From an uncultured Gemmiger sp. (GTDB lineage Bacteria; Bacillota; Clostridia; Oscillospirales; Ruminococcaceae), in NCBI RefSeq assembly GCF_934561205.1, contig NZ_CAKTFU010000009.1:1-64000 (forward strand): a stretch of 64,000 nucleotides of DNA. Direction: 5' to 3'. The notes under the pieces were generated by a model that was not told the origin of the DNA, searched no databases, and worked only from the letters and a program-made list of their open reading frames with translations. How positions within the stretch are numbered: position 1 is the first letter of the stretch; every line of letters begins with the position of its first letter. Position numbers and translations under genes: made by a program. Below are positions 15,862-25,810 of this stretch, piece after piece.

Positions 15862-17277
15862 ATGAAGTTGAGCAAACAAATTTGCGCGGCGACTATGGCG
15901 GGCCTGATGGCCGTTTCCATGGCAGCTTGCGGCGGCGGCTCCGGCAGCACCGCAGCGTCCGGCAATGAAGGCGGCAACACCGCCGCCCCCGCAGTGGGTG
16001 AGACCCTGGGCCATGCGCTGACCTACGACACCGCCGCCCCCGTCAACAACGGCGAAAAGATCGAGCTGACCCTGTGGACCGACCCCGAACCGGAGCCATA
16101 CTATCAGGAACTGGCCGAGAAATACCACGCCATCCATGAGAATGTCACCATCAACGTGATTTCTCAGCCTTGGAGCGACTACTGGACCAAGCTGCCTCTG
16201 GCGCTGGATGCCGGTAACGGCCCCGACCTGTACCGTACCCACCCCGGCTACTTCCCCAACCTGCAGAAGTACAGCTATGAGCTGCCTGCCGACACCTTCC
16301 CGATGGATCAGGTGGCCGAGGACTTCCCCCAGTATGATGCCTCGCTGTATGACGGCAAGTTGTACACCATTCCTCTGGGTATGACCACCGGCGCCGGTGT
16401 GTACTACAACAAGGATATGTGGGCTGAGGCCGGTCTGACCGAGGACGACATCCCCACTACCTGGGATAAGTTCGAGGAAGTCGGCAAGAAACTGGTCAAG
16501 ACCGACGACAAGGGTAATATTATCCGCTACGGTTTCTCCATTGACCACGCCTTTGAGGGCTTTATCGACACCATGAACTACTCCGCCGGCGAGGCTATGT
16601 TCAAGGACGACCTGTTCACTTACAACCTCGACAACGAGACCACCTACGAGAACATCGCCCTGCTGCAGCGCTTCAAGGACGAGTTCATGATGTACTCCGA
16701 CGGCGACGCCGAGGACCAGTTCGGTCACGGTCAGGTTGCCATGGTCGGCCACTGGAACTGGGTTGCCGGTTACTGGAACGCCACCTACCCCGAACTGAAC
16801 TGGGGCTTCTTCCTGATCCCCACCAAGGACGGCAAGCAGCCCGCTGCTTATGACCGTGCCATGCCCGAATGGACTCTGACGGTTTCCGCTGCCGACGAAG
16901 CCAAGCGCGCCGTTGCCTTTGACGTGCTGAAATTCTACGCCTGCGAGCAGAACAGCTATCTGGATCACGCCGTTCGTATCGGTTGTGTCTGCGCCAACAA
17001 GAACCTGGTTGACGACCCCAAGTTTGACGACCAGCCCAACCTCAAGACCATCAGTGAAATTTCCGACCACCTGGTCGCTCTGGGCACCGTTCCCAACTTT
17101 GAGGCCAAGAACAAGGCTCTGCGCGCTGCCGGCAGTGATATCTTCATCAACGGCAAGGACCCGAAGGAAGTTATCCCCGGCGTCATGGAACAGCTGAACA
17201 GCGATGCCGAGAAGAACAACATCGTGTTCAAGTCCAGCGAGAACGAGTTCAAATACTACGACCAGCTGCACAAGTAA
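15862..17277 (+). CDS. CUT1 ABC transporter sugar-binding lipoprotein
   Basis: 471 residues. The signal peptide ends in a lipobox SMAAC with Cys at residue 23, followed by a Gly/Ser/Ala-rich linker. The mature protein has the family-1 extracellular solute-binding pattern: 'IELTLWTDPEPEPYYQELAE', 'PDLYRTHPGYFPNLQ', 'YDGKLYTIPLGMTTGAGVYY' and 'WGFFLIPTKDGKQ'. It should capture an oligosaccharide at the cell surface and deliver it to the permeases encoded next. CGGAGGA precedes ATG 15862. Codon use is strongly biased to C-ending codons, suggesting high expression. No ATPase subunit is encoded in the operon, as is common when a shared MsmK-type ATPase serves many importers. Confidence 0.93.
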   Translation: MKLSKQICAATMAGLMAVSMAACGGGSGSTAASGNEGGNTAAPAVGETLGHALTYDTAAPVNNGEKIELTLWTDPEPEPYYQELAEKYHAIHENVTINVISQPWSDYWTKLPLALDAGNGPDLYRTHPGYFPNLQKYSYELPADTFPMDQVAEDFPQYDASLYDGKLYTIPLGMTTGAGVYYNKDMWAEAGLTEDDIPTTWDKFEEVGKKLVKTDDKGNIIRYGFSIDHAFEGFIDTMNYSAGEAMFKDDLFTYNLDNETTYENIALLQRFKDEFMMYSDGDAEDQFGHGQVAMVGHWNWVAGYWNATYPELNWGFFLIPTKDGKQPAAYDRAMPEWTLTVSAADEAKRAVAFDVLKFYACEQNSYLDHAVRIGCVCANKNLVDDPKFDDQPNLKTISEISDHLVALGTVPNFEAKNKALRAAGSDIFINGKDPKEVIPGVMEQLNSDAEKNNIVFKSSENEFKYYDQLHK

Positions 17278-17317
17278 GCTGTACGCAGATATCCGCGTAA
17301 TAACCAACAGGCAAGCA

Positions 17318-17350
17318 CGGGCCGCTGCAAATGTTGCGGCGGCCCGCTTT
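17318..17350 (+). terminator. Intercistronic terminator after the binding protein
   Basis: 13-bp stem with one wobble (17318-17330 with 17334-17346) followed by CTTTTA. Partial termination here would give excess binding protein over permeases. Confidence 0.7.
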
Positions 17351-17403
17351 TATTACCCGCCCAAAGGGTAATGCATGCCGGCAAATCATCAGGGGTGAAT
17401 AAC

Positions 17404-18306
17404 GTGAAACCAAAGACAGCAGCAAAAAAATCTTCGATGCGCCAGCCGGGCCGACGGTTGATGATCGGCGGTACGATGGGCTTTGTGCTCGTCACCTACG
17501 GCCTGTTCATCTTTTTCCCGATCGTGTACGGTTTGTGGACCAGCTTTTATAACTGGAACCCGTTCCGCAGCCAATTTGAATTTGTGGGTCTGGGCAACTA
17601 TACCTACGTCATCCAAAGCCCGGATTTCTGGCTTTCGCTTAGAAATACCGTGCTGTTTACCATCGGTGCACTGATTATAACGGTTGTTTTCAGCCTTTTG
17701 TTGGCGGCCATGATGCAGGGCGTCAAAAAGGGTATGGGTTTCTACCGCGGCGCGTATTTTCTGCCGGTCATCAGCTCGACGGTTGCGACCTCGATGCTGT
17801 GGAAATTCATGTTCCGCTACGACGACGGTCTCTTCAACGCTTTGCTGATGCAGATGGGCCTTTCCAAGGTGCCATGGCTGCAGGACGCCAACGTAGCTTT
17901 GCCGGTTTTGATGTTTGTGCAGGCGTGGAAGGACATCGGCTATGCGCTGGTGCTGATTCTGGCCGGCATCAACAACATTGACCCCAGCATCTACGAAAGT
18001 GCCGAGATCGACGGTGCCAGCAAGCCGCGCCAGTTCTTCAGCATTACGCTGCCGTTGATCCGCAACACAATGACCATCCTGATCATCACCAAGCTGATCG
18101 ACTATATGCAGGTGTATACCCCTGTTAAGTTTATTACCGGCGGCGGTCCCGGTACCAGTACATGGACCATGTCGTTCTATATCTTTGAACAGGCGTTTAC
18201 CTACTACAACTTCGGTTTTGCATCTGCCGTATCGTTCCTGTTGTTTGCTATTATTTTTGTGCTGTCGCTGATACAGATGCGATTCGACAAGAAGGAAGCA
18301 GATTGA
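17404..18306 (+). CDS. CUT1 ABC transporter permease, MalF type
   Basis: 300 residues with six membrane segments, the first at 'GFVLVTYGLFIFFPIVYGLW'. The ABC-permease EAA loop is 'YESAEIDGASKPRQFFSITL', which contacts the ATPase; 'GGGPGTSTWTMSFYIFEQAF' is typical of the sugar-permease UgpA/MsmF group. GTG 17404 is chosen for the AGGGGTG just upstream; an ATG 11 codons earlier is in frame. It follows the binding-protein gene after the intercistronic hairpin. Confidence 0.92.
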   Translation: MKPKTAAKKSSMRQPGRRLMIGGTMGFVLVTYGLFIFFPIVYGLWTSFYNWNPFRSQFEFVGLGNYTYVIQSPDFWLSLRNTVLFTIGALIITVVFSLLLAAMMQGVKKGMGFYRGAYFLPVISSTVATSMLWKFMFRYDDGLFNALLMQMGLSKVPWLQDANVALPVLMFVQAWKDIGYALVLILAGINNIDPSIYESAEIDGASKPRQFFSITLPLIRNTMTILIITKLIDYMQVYTPVKFITGGGPGTSTWTMSFYIFEQAFTYYNFGFASAVSFLLFAIIFVLSLIQMRFDKKEAD

Positions 18307-18341
18307 CCCAGCCTGTATACGAAAGAAAGGTATGACGATAC

Positions 18342-19187
18342 ATGAATACGATCAAAAGACGTAAACCGATACGCATCGGTTACCTACTGTGCCATTTGTT
18401 CCTGCTGCTGGTCGTGGCCGTGATGCTGTTTCCCTTCCTGTGGATGATGCTGTGCAGCTTAAAGACCACAGCGGAAATTACCCGCATCCCGCCGCAGTTC
18501 TTCCCCGAAAACTGGGGTTATTTCGACAACTTCATCAACGTTATGGTCAAGTATAACTTCGGCCTGTTCTTTATGAACAGCCTGAAGTATACCGTTATCA
18601 AGACACTGGTCGTGCTGTATGTTTCGGCCATCGTGGGTTATGTGCTGGCCAAGTTCCAGTTCCGCGGCAACCGTTTCATCTTTATCATGATCCTGTCCAC
18701 CATGATGATCCCCTGGCCCGCCACACTGATCCCCAACTACCAGATGATGGTCTGGTTCAAGTGGATCAACACCGATATCTCGATTCTGTACAGCTCGCTG
18801 ACTTCAGCATTCGGTGTGTTTATGATGCGCCAGTTTGCCTTCTCTATCCCCGACTCGCTGATCGAAGCCGGGCGACTGGACGGCGCGGGCGAGCTGAAAA
18901 TTTTCCACCGCATTGTTCTTCCCATGATGCTTAACGCCATCGGTGCGCTGGCCATTTTCACCTTCCTGTGGGAGTGGGACAACTACCTGTGGCCGTATCT
19001 GATGTTGAACGACATGAAAAAGTACACGCTGCCCATCGGTCTGGCTATGACCAAGGGCCAGTTTGTGGCCGACTACGGCCCGATGTTTGCCGGTATCTGC
19101 ATTTCTGTTGTGCCGGTGCTGATCGTGTACCTCATCTTCCAAAAGACCTTCATTCAGGGCATTGCGTTGGGCGGTGTCAAAGAGTAA
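18342..19187 (+). CDS. CUT1 ABC transporter permease, MalG type
   Basis: 281 residues, six membrane helices, beginning with the basic tail MNTIKRRKPIRIGYLLCHLF. The EAA loop is 'EAGRLDGAGELKIFHRIVLP'. The extended loop 'PPQFFPENWGYFDNFINVMV' and the C-terminal 'FIQGIALGGVKE' are diagnostic of the MalG/UgpE group. It pairs with the MalF-type permease 35 bp upstream to form the import channel. Confidence 0.93.
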   Translation: MNTIKRRKPIRIGYLLCHLFLLLVVAVMLFPFLWMMLCSLKTTAEITRIPPQFFPENWGYFDNFINVMVKYNFGLFFMNSLKYTVIKTLVVLYVSAIVGYVLAKFQFRGNRFIFIMILSTMMIPWPATLIPNYQMMVWFKWINTDISILYSSLTSAFGVFMMRQFAFSIPDSLIEAGRLDGAGELKIFHRIVLPMMLNAIGALAIFTFLWEWDNYLWPYLMLNDMKKYTLPIGLAMTKGQFVADYGPMFAGICISVVPVLIVYLIFQKTFIQGIALGGVKE

Positions 19188-19201
19188 TCAGGCATCCCAA
19201 A

Positions 19202-19231
19202 GGCCCTTCTGTTTCTGAAGGGCCGATTTTT
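19202..19231 (+). terminator. Terminator after the ABC permease genes
   Basis: Stem GGCCCTTC/GAAGGGCC (19202-19224) followed by GATTTTTCT. The GH3 gene starts 43 bp later, so expression of the enzymes beyond it depends on read-through or an unseen promoter. Confidence 0.75.
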
Positions 19232-19273
19232 CTCACAGGGCGTGCGGTTGCCGTGCGCCAAAGGAGGTTTGGC

Positions 19274-21526
19274 GTGAAACCCGAGCAGATCTTGAAGAAA
19301 ATGACACTGCAGCAAAAGGTGGCGTTTCTTTCCGGCGACGGCGACTGGCACACCAAGGCCATTCCGGAGTTGGGCGTGCAGGCGGTCGCCATGGCAGACG
19401 GCCCCAACGGGTTGCGTATCGAGACCGATCAACTTACCCGCGACAGCCTTCCCGCCATCTGCTACCCCGCTATGGCCGCGCTGGCATCTACCTGGGATCG
19501 TGCGCTGGCGGCGCGTCTGGCACAGGCCTTGGCCGAGGAATGTCGCGCTGCATCGCTGGATATTTTGCTGGGCCCAGGGGCTAACATCAAGCGCAGCCCG
19601 CTGTGCGGCCGCAATTTTGAGTATTTGTCCGAGGACCCGTACCTTGCGTCCGAGCTGGCGTGTGCCTATGTGCGCGCCTTGCAGCAGGGCGGCGTCAGCG
19701 CCTGTCTTAAACATTTTGCACTCAACAATCAGGAATTCTGCCGCATGACGGTGGATGTGCGCGTGCGGCAGCGCCCTTTGCACGAAATCTACCTGAAAGC
19801 CTTTGAAAAGACCGTGCGCGAGGCACATCCCGATACTGTGATGAGTGCCTACAACCGCGTCAACGGGGAGCAAATGGCCGAAAGCTCGCTGCTGCGCGAT
19901 GTTTTGCGCGGTGCATGGGGCTTTGACGGTGTAATCATCAGCGACTGGGGCTCGGTCAGCCAACGTGACGGCGGCGTGGCCGTCGGCATGGACCTGGAAA
20001 TGCCCGACTCCCACGGCAAATTTGACGGCGATGTCTATGCCGCGCTGGAGGACGGCCGCCTGAGTGAACAGCAGCTGGACGACTGTGTACTGCGCCTGCT
20101 GCAATTTGCCGAAACCTGCGCGCAGCGCCGACAGAACGCACAGCCTTCTCAGCCTATGGACGAGCAGGCGCATCTTGCCCTGGCGCGGGAGATCGCCGCA
20201 CGGGCCATGGTGCTTTTGAAAAATGACGACGCGACCCTGCCGCTGCAAAACGGCCGCCGCGTGGCTGTTATCGGCGAGTTTGCCCGCACGCCGCGCTATC
20301 AGGGCGGCGGCAGTGCCCATGTGCGGCCCGCACAGCTGGAGGTGCCGCTGGACTGCCTGCGCAAGGCATACCCCGATTTGATTTTTGCCCCCGGCTATCG
20401 TCTGGACGGCGGAGATGCCGCCCTGGCCGATGCCGCTGTTCAGGCAGCCGAACAGGCCGAAGTCGCCCTTGTGTTTGCAGGCTTGCCCGACGCCTATGAG
20501 GCCGAGTGCTATGACCGCGTGGATTTGGAACTGCTCGCCGAGCAGAACGAGCTGATTGCGCGTATCTGCCACGCCAACCCCAACACCGTTGTGGTGTTGT
20601 TTGCAGGGTCGGCGGTTACTATGCCGTGGGCGCAGCAGGCAAAAAGCATCCTGATGGCCTACCTGCCCGGACAAGCTGTTGGTTCCGCATTGACCGATGT
20701 GCTGACAGGCGCTTGTGAGCCGACAGGCCGTTTGGCCGAAACCTTCCCTGCGCGGTTGGAGGATACCCCCAGCTATGGCAACTTTCCGGGGGATGGTTCT
20801 GTCTGCGACTATGCCGAGGGCATCTATGTCGGCTACCGCTGGTACGACAAGCGCAAAATTGACCCGCAGTTTGCCTTTGGTCAGGGCGAGGGCTATACGC
20901 AGTTCGCCTATCGCGACATATCGCTGTCGGCAGGGGAACTTGACGCCGACGGCGCGGTGCAGGTGAACGTCACAGTGCAGAACATCGGCACCCGCAAGGG
21001 GCGCGAGGTCGTGCAGCTGTACGCTGCGCAGGATTCGGGGCAGTGGGGGTATGTTCGCCAGCTCAAGGGTTTTGAAACGCTGGAACTGGAGTCGGGACAA
21101 ATCGGCCACGTCAGTTTTACGCTGCGTGCCGAAGATCTTTCCGTGTGGAGCGAGCGCGAGCAGCGCTTTTGGGTACAGGACGGCGTTTATATTCTGGAGG
21201 CCGCGCATCACAGCCGTGATATCCGCTGCCGCGCCAAACTGGCCGTGCACACCGGCGACTGTGAGCGTGCCCCGCAGGGACGCAACGTCAATGTGCGCCA
21301 GCTTTTGGCCGACACGCGCACCCGCGCTATGGCAGAGGAGATCTACGCCGAAATGTTGGCCGACCGTGCCGCCCGCGACCCGAACTTTGACCGCAGCAAG
21401 GCGGAACGGCTGGGACAATCGCTGTTTTTAAGCTACCCGGCCCGCAACTTTATTGACATTTGCAGCGCCGAAACAGCAGCCAGACTGGAAGAACGGGTCT
21501 ACCGAGAAATGGCGGCGCCGGAATAA
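19274..21526 (+). CDS. GH3 beta-glucosidase
   Basis: 750 residues in the usual GH3 order: an N-terminal TIM-barrel with 'ADGPNGLR', 'KHFALNNQEFCRM' and 'SAYNRVNGE', the nucleophile Asp 224 in 'VIISDWGSV', then the alpha/beta sandwich ('RAMVLLKNDDATLPLQ', 'GGGSAHVRP') and a C-terminal fibronectin-III-like domain ('NIGTRKGREVVQLYAA'). It releases beta-linked glucose or xylose from the non-reducing end. No signal peptide, so it acts on imported oligosaccharides. GTG 19274 with AAGGAGG seven bases before it. The open frame continues upstream but without family similarity. Confidence 0.92.
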   Translation: MKPEQILKKMTLQQKVAFLSGDGDWHTKAIPELGVQAVAMADGPNGLRIETDQLTRDSLPAICYPAMAALASTWDRALAARLAQALAEECRAASLDILLGPGANIKRSPLCGRNFEYLSEDPYLASELACAYVRALQQGGVSACLKHFALNNQEFCRMTVDVRVRQRPLHEIYLKAFEKTVREAHPDTVMSAYNRVNGEQMAESSLLRDVLRGAWGFDGVIISDWGSVSQRDGGVAVGMDLEMPDSHGKFDGDVYAALEDGRLSEQQLDDCVLRLLQFAETCAQRRQNAQPSQPMDEQAHLALAREIAARAMVLLKNDDATLPLQNGRRVAVIGEFARTPRYQGGGSAHVRPAQLEVPLDCLRKAYPDLIFAPGYRLDGGDAALADAAVQAAEQAEVALVFAGLPDAYEAECYDRVDLELLAEQNELIARICHANPNTVVVLFAGSAVTMPWAQQAKSILMAYLPGQAVGSALTDVLTGACEPTGRLAETFPARLEDTPSYGNFPGDGSVCDYAEGIYVGYRWYDKRKIDPQFAFGQGEGYTQFAYRDISLSAGELDADGAVQVNVTVQNIGTRKGREVVQLYAAQDSGQWGYVRQLKGFETLELESGQIGHVSFTLRAEDLSVWSEREQRFWVQDGVYILEAAHHSRDIRCRAKLAVHTGDCERAPQGRNVNVRQLLADTRTRAMAEEIYAEMLADRAARDPNFDRSKAERLGQSLFLSYPARNFIDICSAETAARLEERVYREMAAPE

Positions 21527-21551
21527 TTCTGCGCCCCAAGGAGGTATTGCA

Positions 21552-22739
21552 ATGCAGCGCTTCAGCAGGCAGGCCCTGATTTATGTCGGAACCGAGGCTG
21601 TCTACGGTACGGCGATGGGCATGTACGGGTTTATCCTGAACTTGTTTTTCCTCTCGCTGGGGTTGACTGCCGCGCAAATCGGTGTGATTACCGGCGCCGG
21701 CATCGGGGTCATGGGGCTGTGCGCGCTGCCGCTGGGCTTTCTGGCCCGCCGAACAGGCCGCAAAAACATGTATGCGGGCGGTGTGCTGCTGATCGGCGCC
21801 AACTTGGTTTTGTATGTGCTTTGCCCGTTGTCGCTGCTGTTTTTGCCGGTGGTCTTTGTGGCCGTCGGCATGACGATGGTCGAGGTATCCGAGGTGCAGG
21901 TCATGTACCAAAGCTGCGCCGACGACCGCGAACGGGTGACGGTGTTCAGTGTTTCCTTTGCCACATTTTCGCTGTGCAGCGCGCTGGGCACTTTTTTGGC
22001 CGGGCGGCTGCCGGGCCTGATAGGCTACCGCGGCACCATGCTGCTGGCGGGTGTTATCACGCTGCTGGTGGGTCTGATGCGCTGGGTGGCCCTGCACGAT
22101 GACCGAAAAACGCCCGAGGCCGCGCGGCGCCGCCAACGCGCGCCGCTGAAAACCGTGCTGGATCGCAGGTTTTTCTCGTTTTTGGCGGTCATTGCGTTTC
22201 ACGGTGCGCTCAGCAACACCATTGGCCCGTTTTCAACGCTGATCCTAAAATATCGCTGCAACTGGCCGGACAGCCGCATCTCCACGGTGCTGACTGTTTC
22301 GCTGGTGTGCGGGTTTCTGCTGGCGCTGTACACGCCGCGTCTGCAGCGCAAAATCTACCACGCCGGCATCTATGTGGGCGGCTATGCGGCGTTGATTGCC
22401 GTGCTGGCCGCGCTGGCTGTGATGGGCAATGTCTACCTGTTTGCCGTACTGTTTATCGTGCGCAGCGGGCTGGAAATCATGCTGAAAAACATGATCGACT
22501 CGGTGACCTACCTGACGCTTGACGAGGCGCAGAAGGATATCTATGCGGGCGCTCGCTCGCTGATGAAGGGCACTGTGGGGGCGCTTACGGCGTTGGTCGT
22601 GGGCGTACTGCTTAGCCGCGGCGATGTGGGCTTTGTATTCTGGCTGGCTGTGGGGCTTATGGTCTGCGCGGCAACGCTGTTTATCCTGTGTATCGCACCC
22701 CTGTTTCATGACAAAAAGAATGGAGAGCGACCCTTATGA
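21552..22739 (+). CDS. MFS transporter
   Basis: 395 residues with about 12 hydrophobic helices. The first reads 'TAMGMYGFILNLFFLSLG', and the loop between helices 2 and 3 has 'LPLGFLARRTGRKNMYAGG', the major-facilitator signature. Substrate is unknown; co-localisation with GH3, GH2 and GH65 suggests sugar or oligosaccharide export or uptake. AGGAGG precedes ATG 21552. Its stop overlaps the beta-galactosidase start by four bases, so the two are translationally coupled. Confidence 0.85.
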   Translation: MQRFSRQALIYVGTEAVYGTAMGMYGFILNLFFLSLGLTAAQIGVITGAGIGVMGLCALPLGFLARRTGRKNMYAGGVLLIGANLVLYVLCPLSLLFLPVVFVAVGMTMVEVSEVQVMYQSCADDRERVTVFSVSFATFSLCSALGTFLAGRLPGLIGYRGTMLLAGVITLLVGLMRWVALHDDRKTPEAARRRQRAPLKTVLDRRFFSFLAVIAFHGALSNTIGPFSTLILKYRCNWPDSRISTVLTVSLVCGFLLALYTPRLQRKIYHAGIYVGGYAALIAVLAALAVMGNVYLFAVLFIVRSGLEIMLKNMIDSVTYLTLDEAQKDIYAGARSLMKGTVGALTALVVGVLLSRGDVGFVFWLAVGLMVCAATLFILCIAPLFHDKKNGERPL

Positions 22740-25700
22740 CCGAACTGTATCATTTTGACTGGAACGACCAGTCGGTGTTGTCCCGCGGGCGGCTGGCACC
22801 GCGCGTACATTTTTACCCCTATCAGGACGTGGACGCCGCACGGCAGGGCGAGAACTCTGCCCGTGTGCAAAGCCTGACGGGGCAGTGGAATTTCAACTGG
22901 TTTTCCTCCCCGCTGGAGGTGCCGGACGCATTGCTGCAAACCCCCTTTGATGCCGCCGCCCCCTGCCTGACCGTGCCGATGAACTGGCAGTATGCAGGGT
23001 ACGGAAAACGCTGCTATACCGATCTTTTGTATCCCTTCCCAGCAGATCCGCCACATATCCCCATGCGCAATGAAACCGGTGTCTACCGCCGCGCCTTTAC
23101 GGTAACGCCGCAGCACGGCAGCCGTGTTATGCTGCGCTTTGAGGGTGTGGAAAGTGCGTACCATCTGTATGTAAACGGTCAGGCGGCAGGATATTCGCAG
23201 GGCAGCCGTATGCCCGCTGAGTTTGATATTACCGAGCTTGTCCATGACGGCGAAAATCAACTGGCGGTCGTGGTATACCAGTACAGCGACGGTACCTATC
23301 TGGAAGATCAGGACATGTGGTGGCTGGGCGGTATCACCCGTGATGTTGCCCTGCTGAACCGCCCGGCCTGCTATTTACGGGACATGGTGCTGGACCCCGA
23401 CTACGACACGCATACCGGCGAGGGCATCCTGCGCCCCGTGCTGCCGCTTTCGGTGCAGGGCGGCCATGTGGAACTGACGGTCTATGACAAAAACGGTACG
23501 GTACTGGCACATACGGCGCATCCCGCAGATGAGGTGCGTGTTCCTGCTGTGCGGGCCTGGACGGCCGAGACCCCGACGCTGTACACCGTGGTGGCTGCCG
23601 TGTACGATGCCGACGGCACGCTGACCGAGGCTGTGCCGCAGAAAATCGGTTTCCGCCATATTGCGATAGAAAACGGCGTACTGACGCTGAACGGGCGGCC
23701 TATCTTTATGCGCGGTGTCAACCGCCACGAGTATAACCCCAAAACGGGCCGTGCCGTCACCTGTGCGCAGACCCGCAGCGAATTGCAGATGATCAAGCAG
23801 GCGGGACTGAACGCCATCCGCTGCTCGCACTATCCCAACAACCCTTTCTTCTATGATTTGTGCGAGGAGTTAGGCCTGTATGTCATCGATGAGTGCGACC
23901 TGGAAACCCACGGCTTTGAACCGCTGGGCAAGGATACCCGCCTGAACAGCGACCCGACCTGGCGCGAGGCATATCTTGACCGCATCGAGCGCATGGTCGG
24001 GCGCGACCGCAACCGCGCCTGCGTGGTGATGTGGTCCCTGGGCAATGAGTCCGCCTACGGCCCCAACTTTAAGGCTATGTACGACTGGTGCAAGCAAAAC
24101 GAGCCGACCCGTCCCGTACACTACGAGGGGGACTTCAAAAACCAGAGCGTGGATGTTTCCAGCACGATGTACTCGACCATCGGTATGCTGAAGGAGCTGG
24201 ACACCCAGCAGGACCCGCTGCGCCCGCATATCCACTGCGAGTTTGCCCATGCCATGGGCAACGGCCCCGGCAGCCTGCAGGAATATTATGAAGTGTGCGA
24301 AAATTCCCGCCGTATTCAGGGAATTTTTGTCTGGGAATTTAAGGATCACGGCGTATACGAAAAGCTGCCCGACGGGCGCGAATGTTACCGTTTTGGCGGC
24401 GAGTACGGCGAGAAATTCCACAACGGCAACTTCTGCATGGACGGGTTGGTGCGCTCGGACGGCGTGCCCTCGCCGGGATTCTTCGAGTACGCCCGCGTGG
24501 CCGAGCCGGTGCACGTTGAGGCGTTTGATTTGGCGCGCGGCAATGTGCGGGTGAAAAACCGCTTTGATTTCCTGACATTGGACGGCTTTGTATGCCATGG
24601 CCGCGAGCTGTGGGACGGTGTGCCCCAAAAAGAGTTTACTTTGCCGATGCCCGCTGCCGCACCCCGCAGCACGTTTGAGTTGACTCTGCCAGAAAACATG
24701 GGGGAGGGCTGCCCCGTCGGCAGCCTGGTAACGCTGGAGTTGGAATTCCGCACAAGCACTGCCCTGGGTGGGCTGCCGCAGGATTGGCCGGCCGGACGTG
24801 CCGGCGTCGTTCTGCGCGAGGAAACCCCCGCGCCCGCCGCCCCCGCCGCGCCCGCCGCCTGTGAACGGCAGGGATATGCCCTGTATGTCAGCGGAAAGGA
24901 TTGGTCCTTTGTGCTGGATCCCGTGCAGGGGCGCATCTGTGAGTACATCTGCCGCGGACAGCGTCTGCTGGAGCATGGCCCCGAACTGAATTACAACCGC
25001 GCGTATATCGACAACGACATCAAAAACCAGCCCCAGTGGAACGAAAAACACCTGCACTCGATGCGGATGTGCGTATCCGCCATTGACTGGCAGCAGGAGC
25101 AGGACGCCCTGGTAATTCGCGTTGAGGGAAAATTCTCGCCTGAGGCGATGGATTGGGGCACCGATGTCACGGTGACTTATCGCGTCTTTGCCGACGGCAC
25201 ACTGACAGTGGCGCTGACCGGCGATTTCTACGGCCCTGCACCCACCGAACTGCCCAAAATCGGCAGTGAACTGCATGTTCCCGCTGACCTGCACTGCGTG
25301 ACCTGGCGCGGCTTTGGCCTGGGTGAGTGCTACTGTGACAGCAAGCAGGCGCAGACAGACGGTATCTGGCAGCAGCAGGCGGCCGATATGGGGTTTGCCT
25401 ACTCCTGCCCGCAGGATAACGCCAACCGCACGGGTGTGCGCTGGGCGGCTATGCAGGCAGAAAACGGCGCAGGTCTGGCTATTGCCGCCGACCGCCCGTT
25501 GGACATGGCGGTGCGCCGTTACAGCGATGAGCAGCTGCAAAATATCGCACACGACTGCGAACTTACGCCCGATGCCGACCGCCTGTACCTGCACATGGAC
25601 TACCGCAATTCCGGTTTGGGCAGCGGCAGCTGCGGGCCAATCGCGATGGCGCAATATAAGGCGTATCCCATTCACTACGCATGGAAAATGGCCTTTGCGC

Positions 25701-25759
25701 CCATGAGGCCCGACGAGGACGCCCCCCGCGCCGCCCGCCGCGCTATGGCAAGGCTGTAA
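22736..25759 (+). CDS. lacZ: GH2 beta-galactosidase (LacZ type)
   Basis: 1007 residues, close to the size of classical LacZ. Domains in order: sugar-binding jelly roll ('NETGVYRRAFTV'), immunoglobulin-like domain, TIM barrel with acid/base Glu 438 in 'WSLGNESAYG' and nucleophile Glu 502 in 'CEFAHAMGNG', then the beta-galactosidase small-chain domain ('ELNYNRAYIDNDI'). A Pro/Ala-rich linker near residues 700-715 splits the two halves. It hydrolyses terminal beta-galactosides in the cytoplasm; a broader beta-glycosidase role is possible. It overlaps the MFS gene by ATGA and lies 51 bp before GH65. Confidence 0.92.
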   Translation: MTELYHFDWNDQSVLSRGRLAPRVHFYPYQDVDAARQGENSARVQSLTGQWNFNWFSSPLEVPDALLQTPFDAAAPCLTVPMNWQYAGYGKRCYTDLLYPFPADPPHIPMRNETGVYRRAFTVTPQHGSRVMLRFEGVESAYHLYVNGQAAGYSQGSRMPAEFDITELVHDGENQLAVVVYQYSDGTYLEDQDMWWLGGITRDVALLNRPACYLRDMVLDPDYDTHTGEGILRPVLPLSVQGGHVELTVYDKNGTVLAHTAHPADEVRVPAVRAWTAETPTLYTVVAAVYDADGTLTEAVPQKIGFRHIAIENGVLTLNGRPIFMRGVNRHEYNPKTGRAVTCAQTRSELQMIKQAGLNAIRCSHYPNNPFFYDLCEELGLYVIDECDLETHGFEPLGKDTRLNSDPTWREAYLDRIERMVGRDRNRACVVMWSLGNESAYGPNFKAMYDWCKQNEPTRPVHYEGDFKNQSVDVSSTMYSTIGMLKELDTQQDPLRPHIHCEFAHAMGNGPGSLQEYYEVCENSRRIQGIFVWEFKDHGVYEKLPDGRECYRFGGEYGEKFHNGNFCMDGLVRSDGVPSPGFFEYARVAEPVHVEAFDLARGNVRVKNRFDFLTLDGFVCHGRELWDGVPQKEFTLPMPAAAPRSTFELTLPENMGEGCPVGSLVTLELEFRTSTALGGLPQDWPAGRAGVVLREETPAPAAPAAPAACERQGYALYVSGKDWSFVLDPVQGRICEYICRGQRLLEHGPELNYNRAYIDNDIKNQPQWNEKHLHSMRMCVSAIDWQQEQDALVIRVEGKFSPEAMDWGTDVTVTYRVFADGTLTVALTGDFYGPAPTELPKIGSELHVPADLHCVTWRGFGLGECYCDSKQAQTDGIWQQQAADMGFAYSCPQDNANRTGVRWAAMQAENGAGLAIAADRPLDMAVRRYSDEQLQNIAHDCELTPDADRLYLHMDYRNSGLGSGSCGPIAMAQYKAYPIHYAWKMAFAPMRPDEDAPRAARRAMARL

Positions 25760-25810
25760 GGCATTTTGCGGTATAAGAACTTATGCAACATCATGAAAGG
25801 GGAACCGTTT

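Noticed and set aside
19154..21418. A 754-codon minus-strand frame opposite the GH3 gene
   Set aside because: Shadow of the GH3 codon pattern, no recognisable domain.
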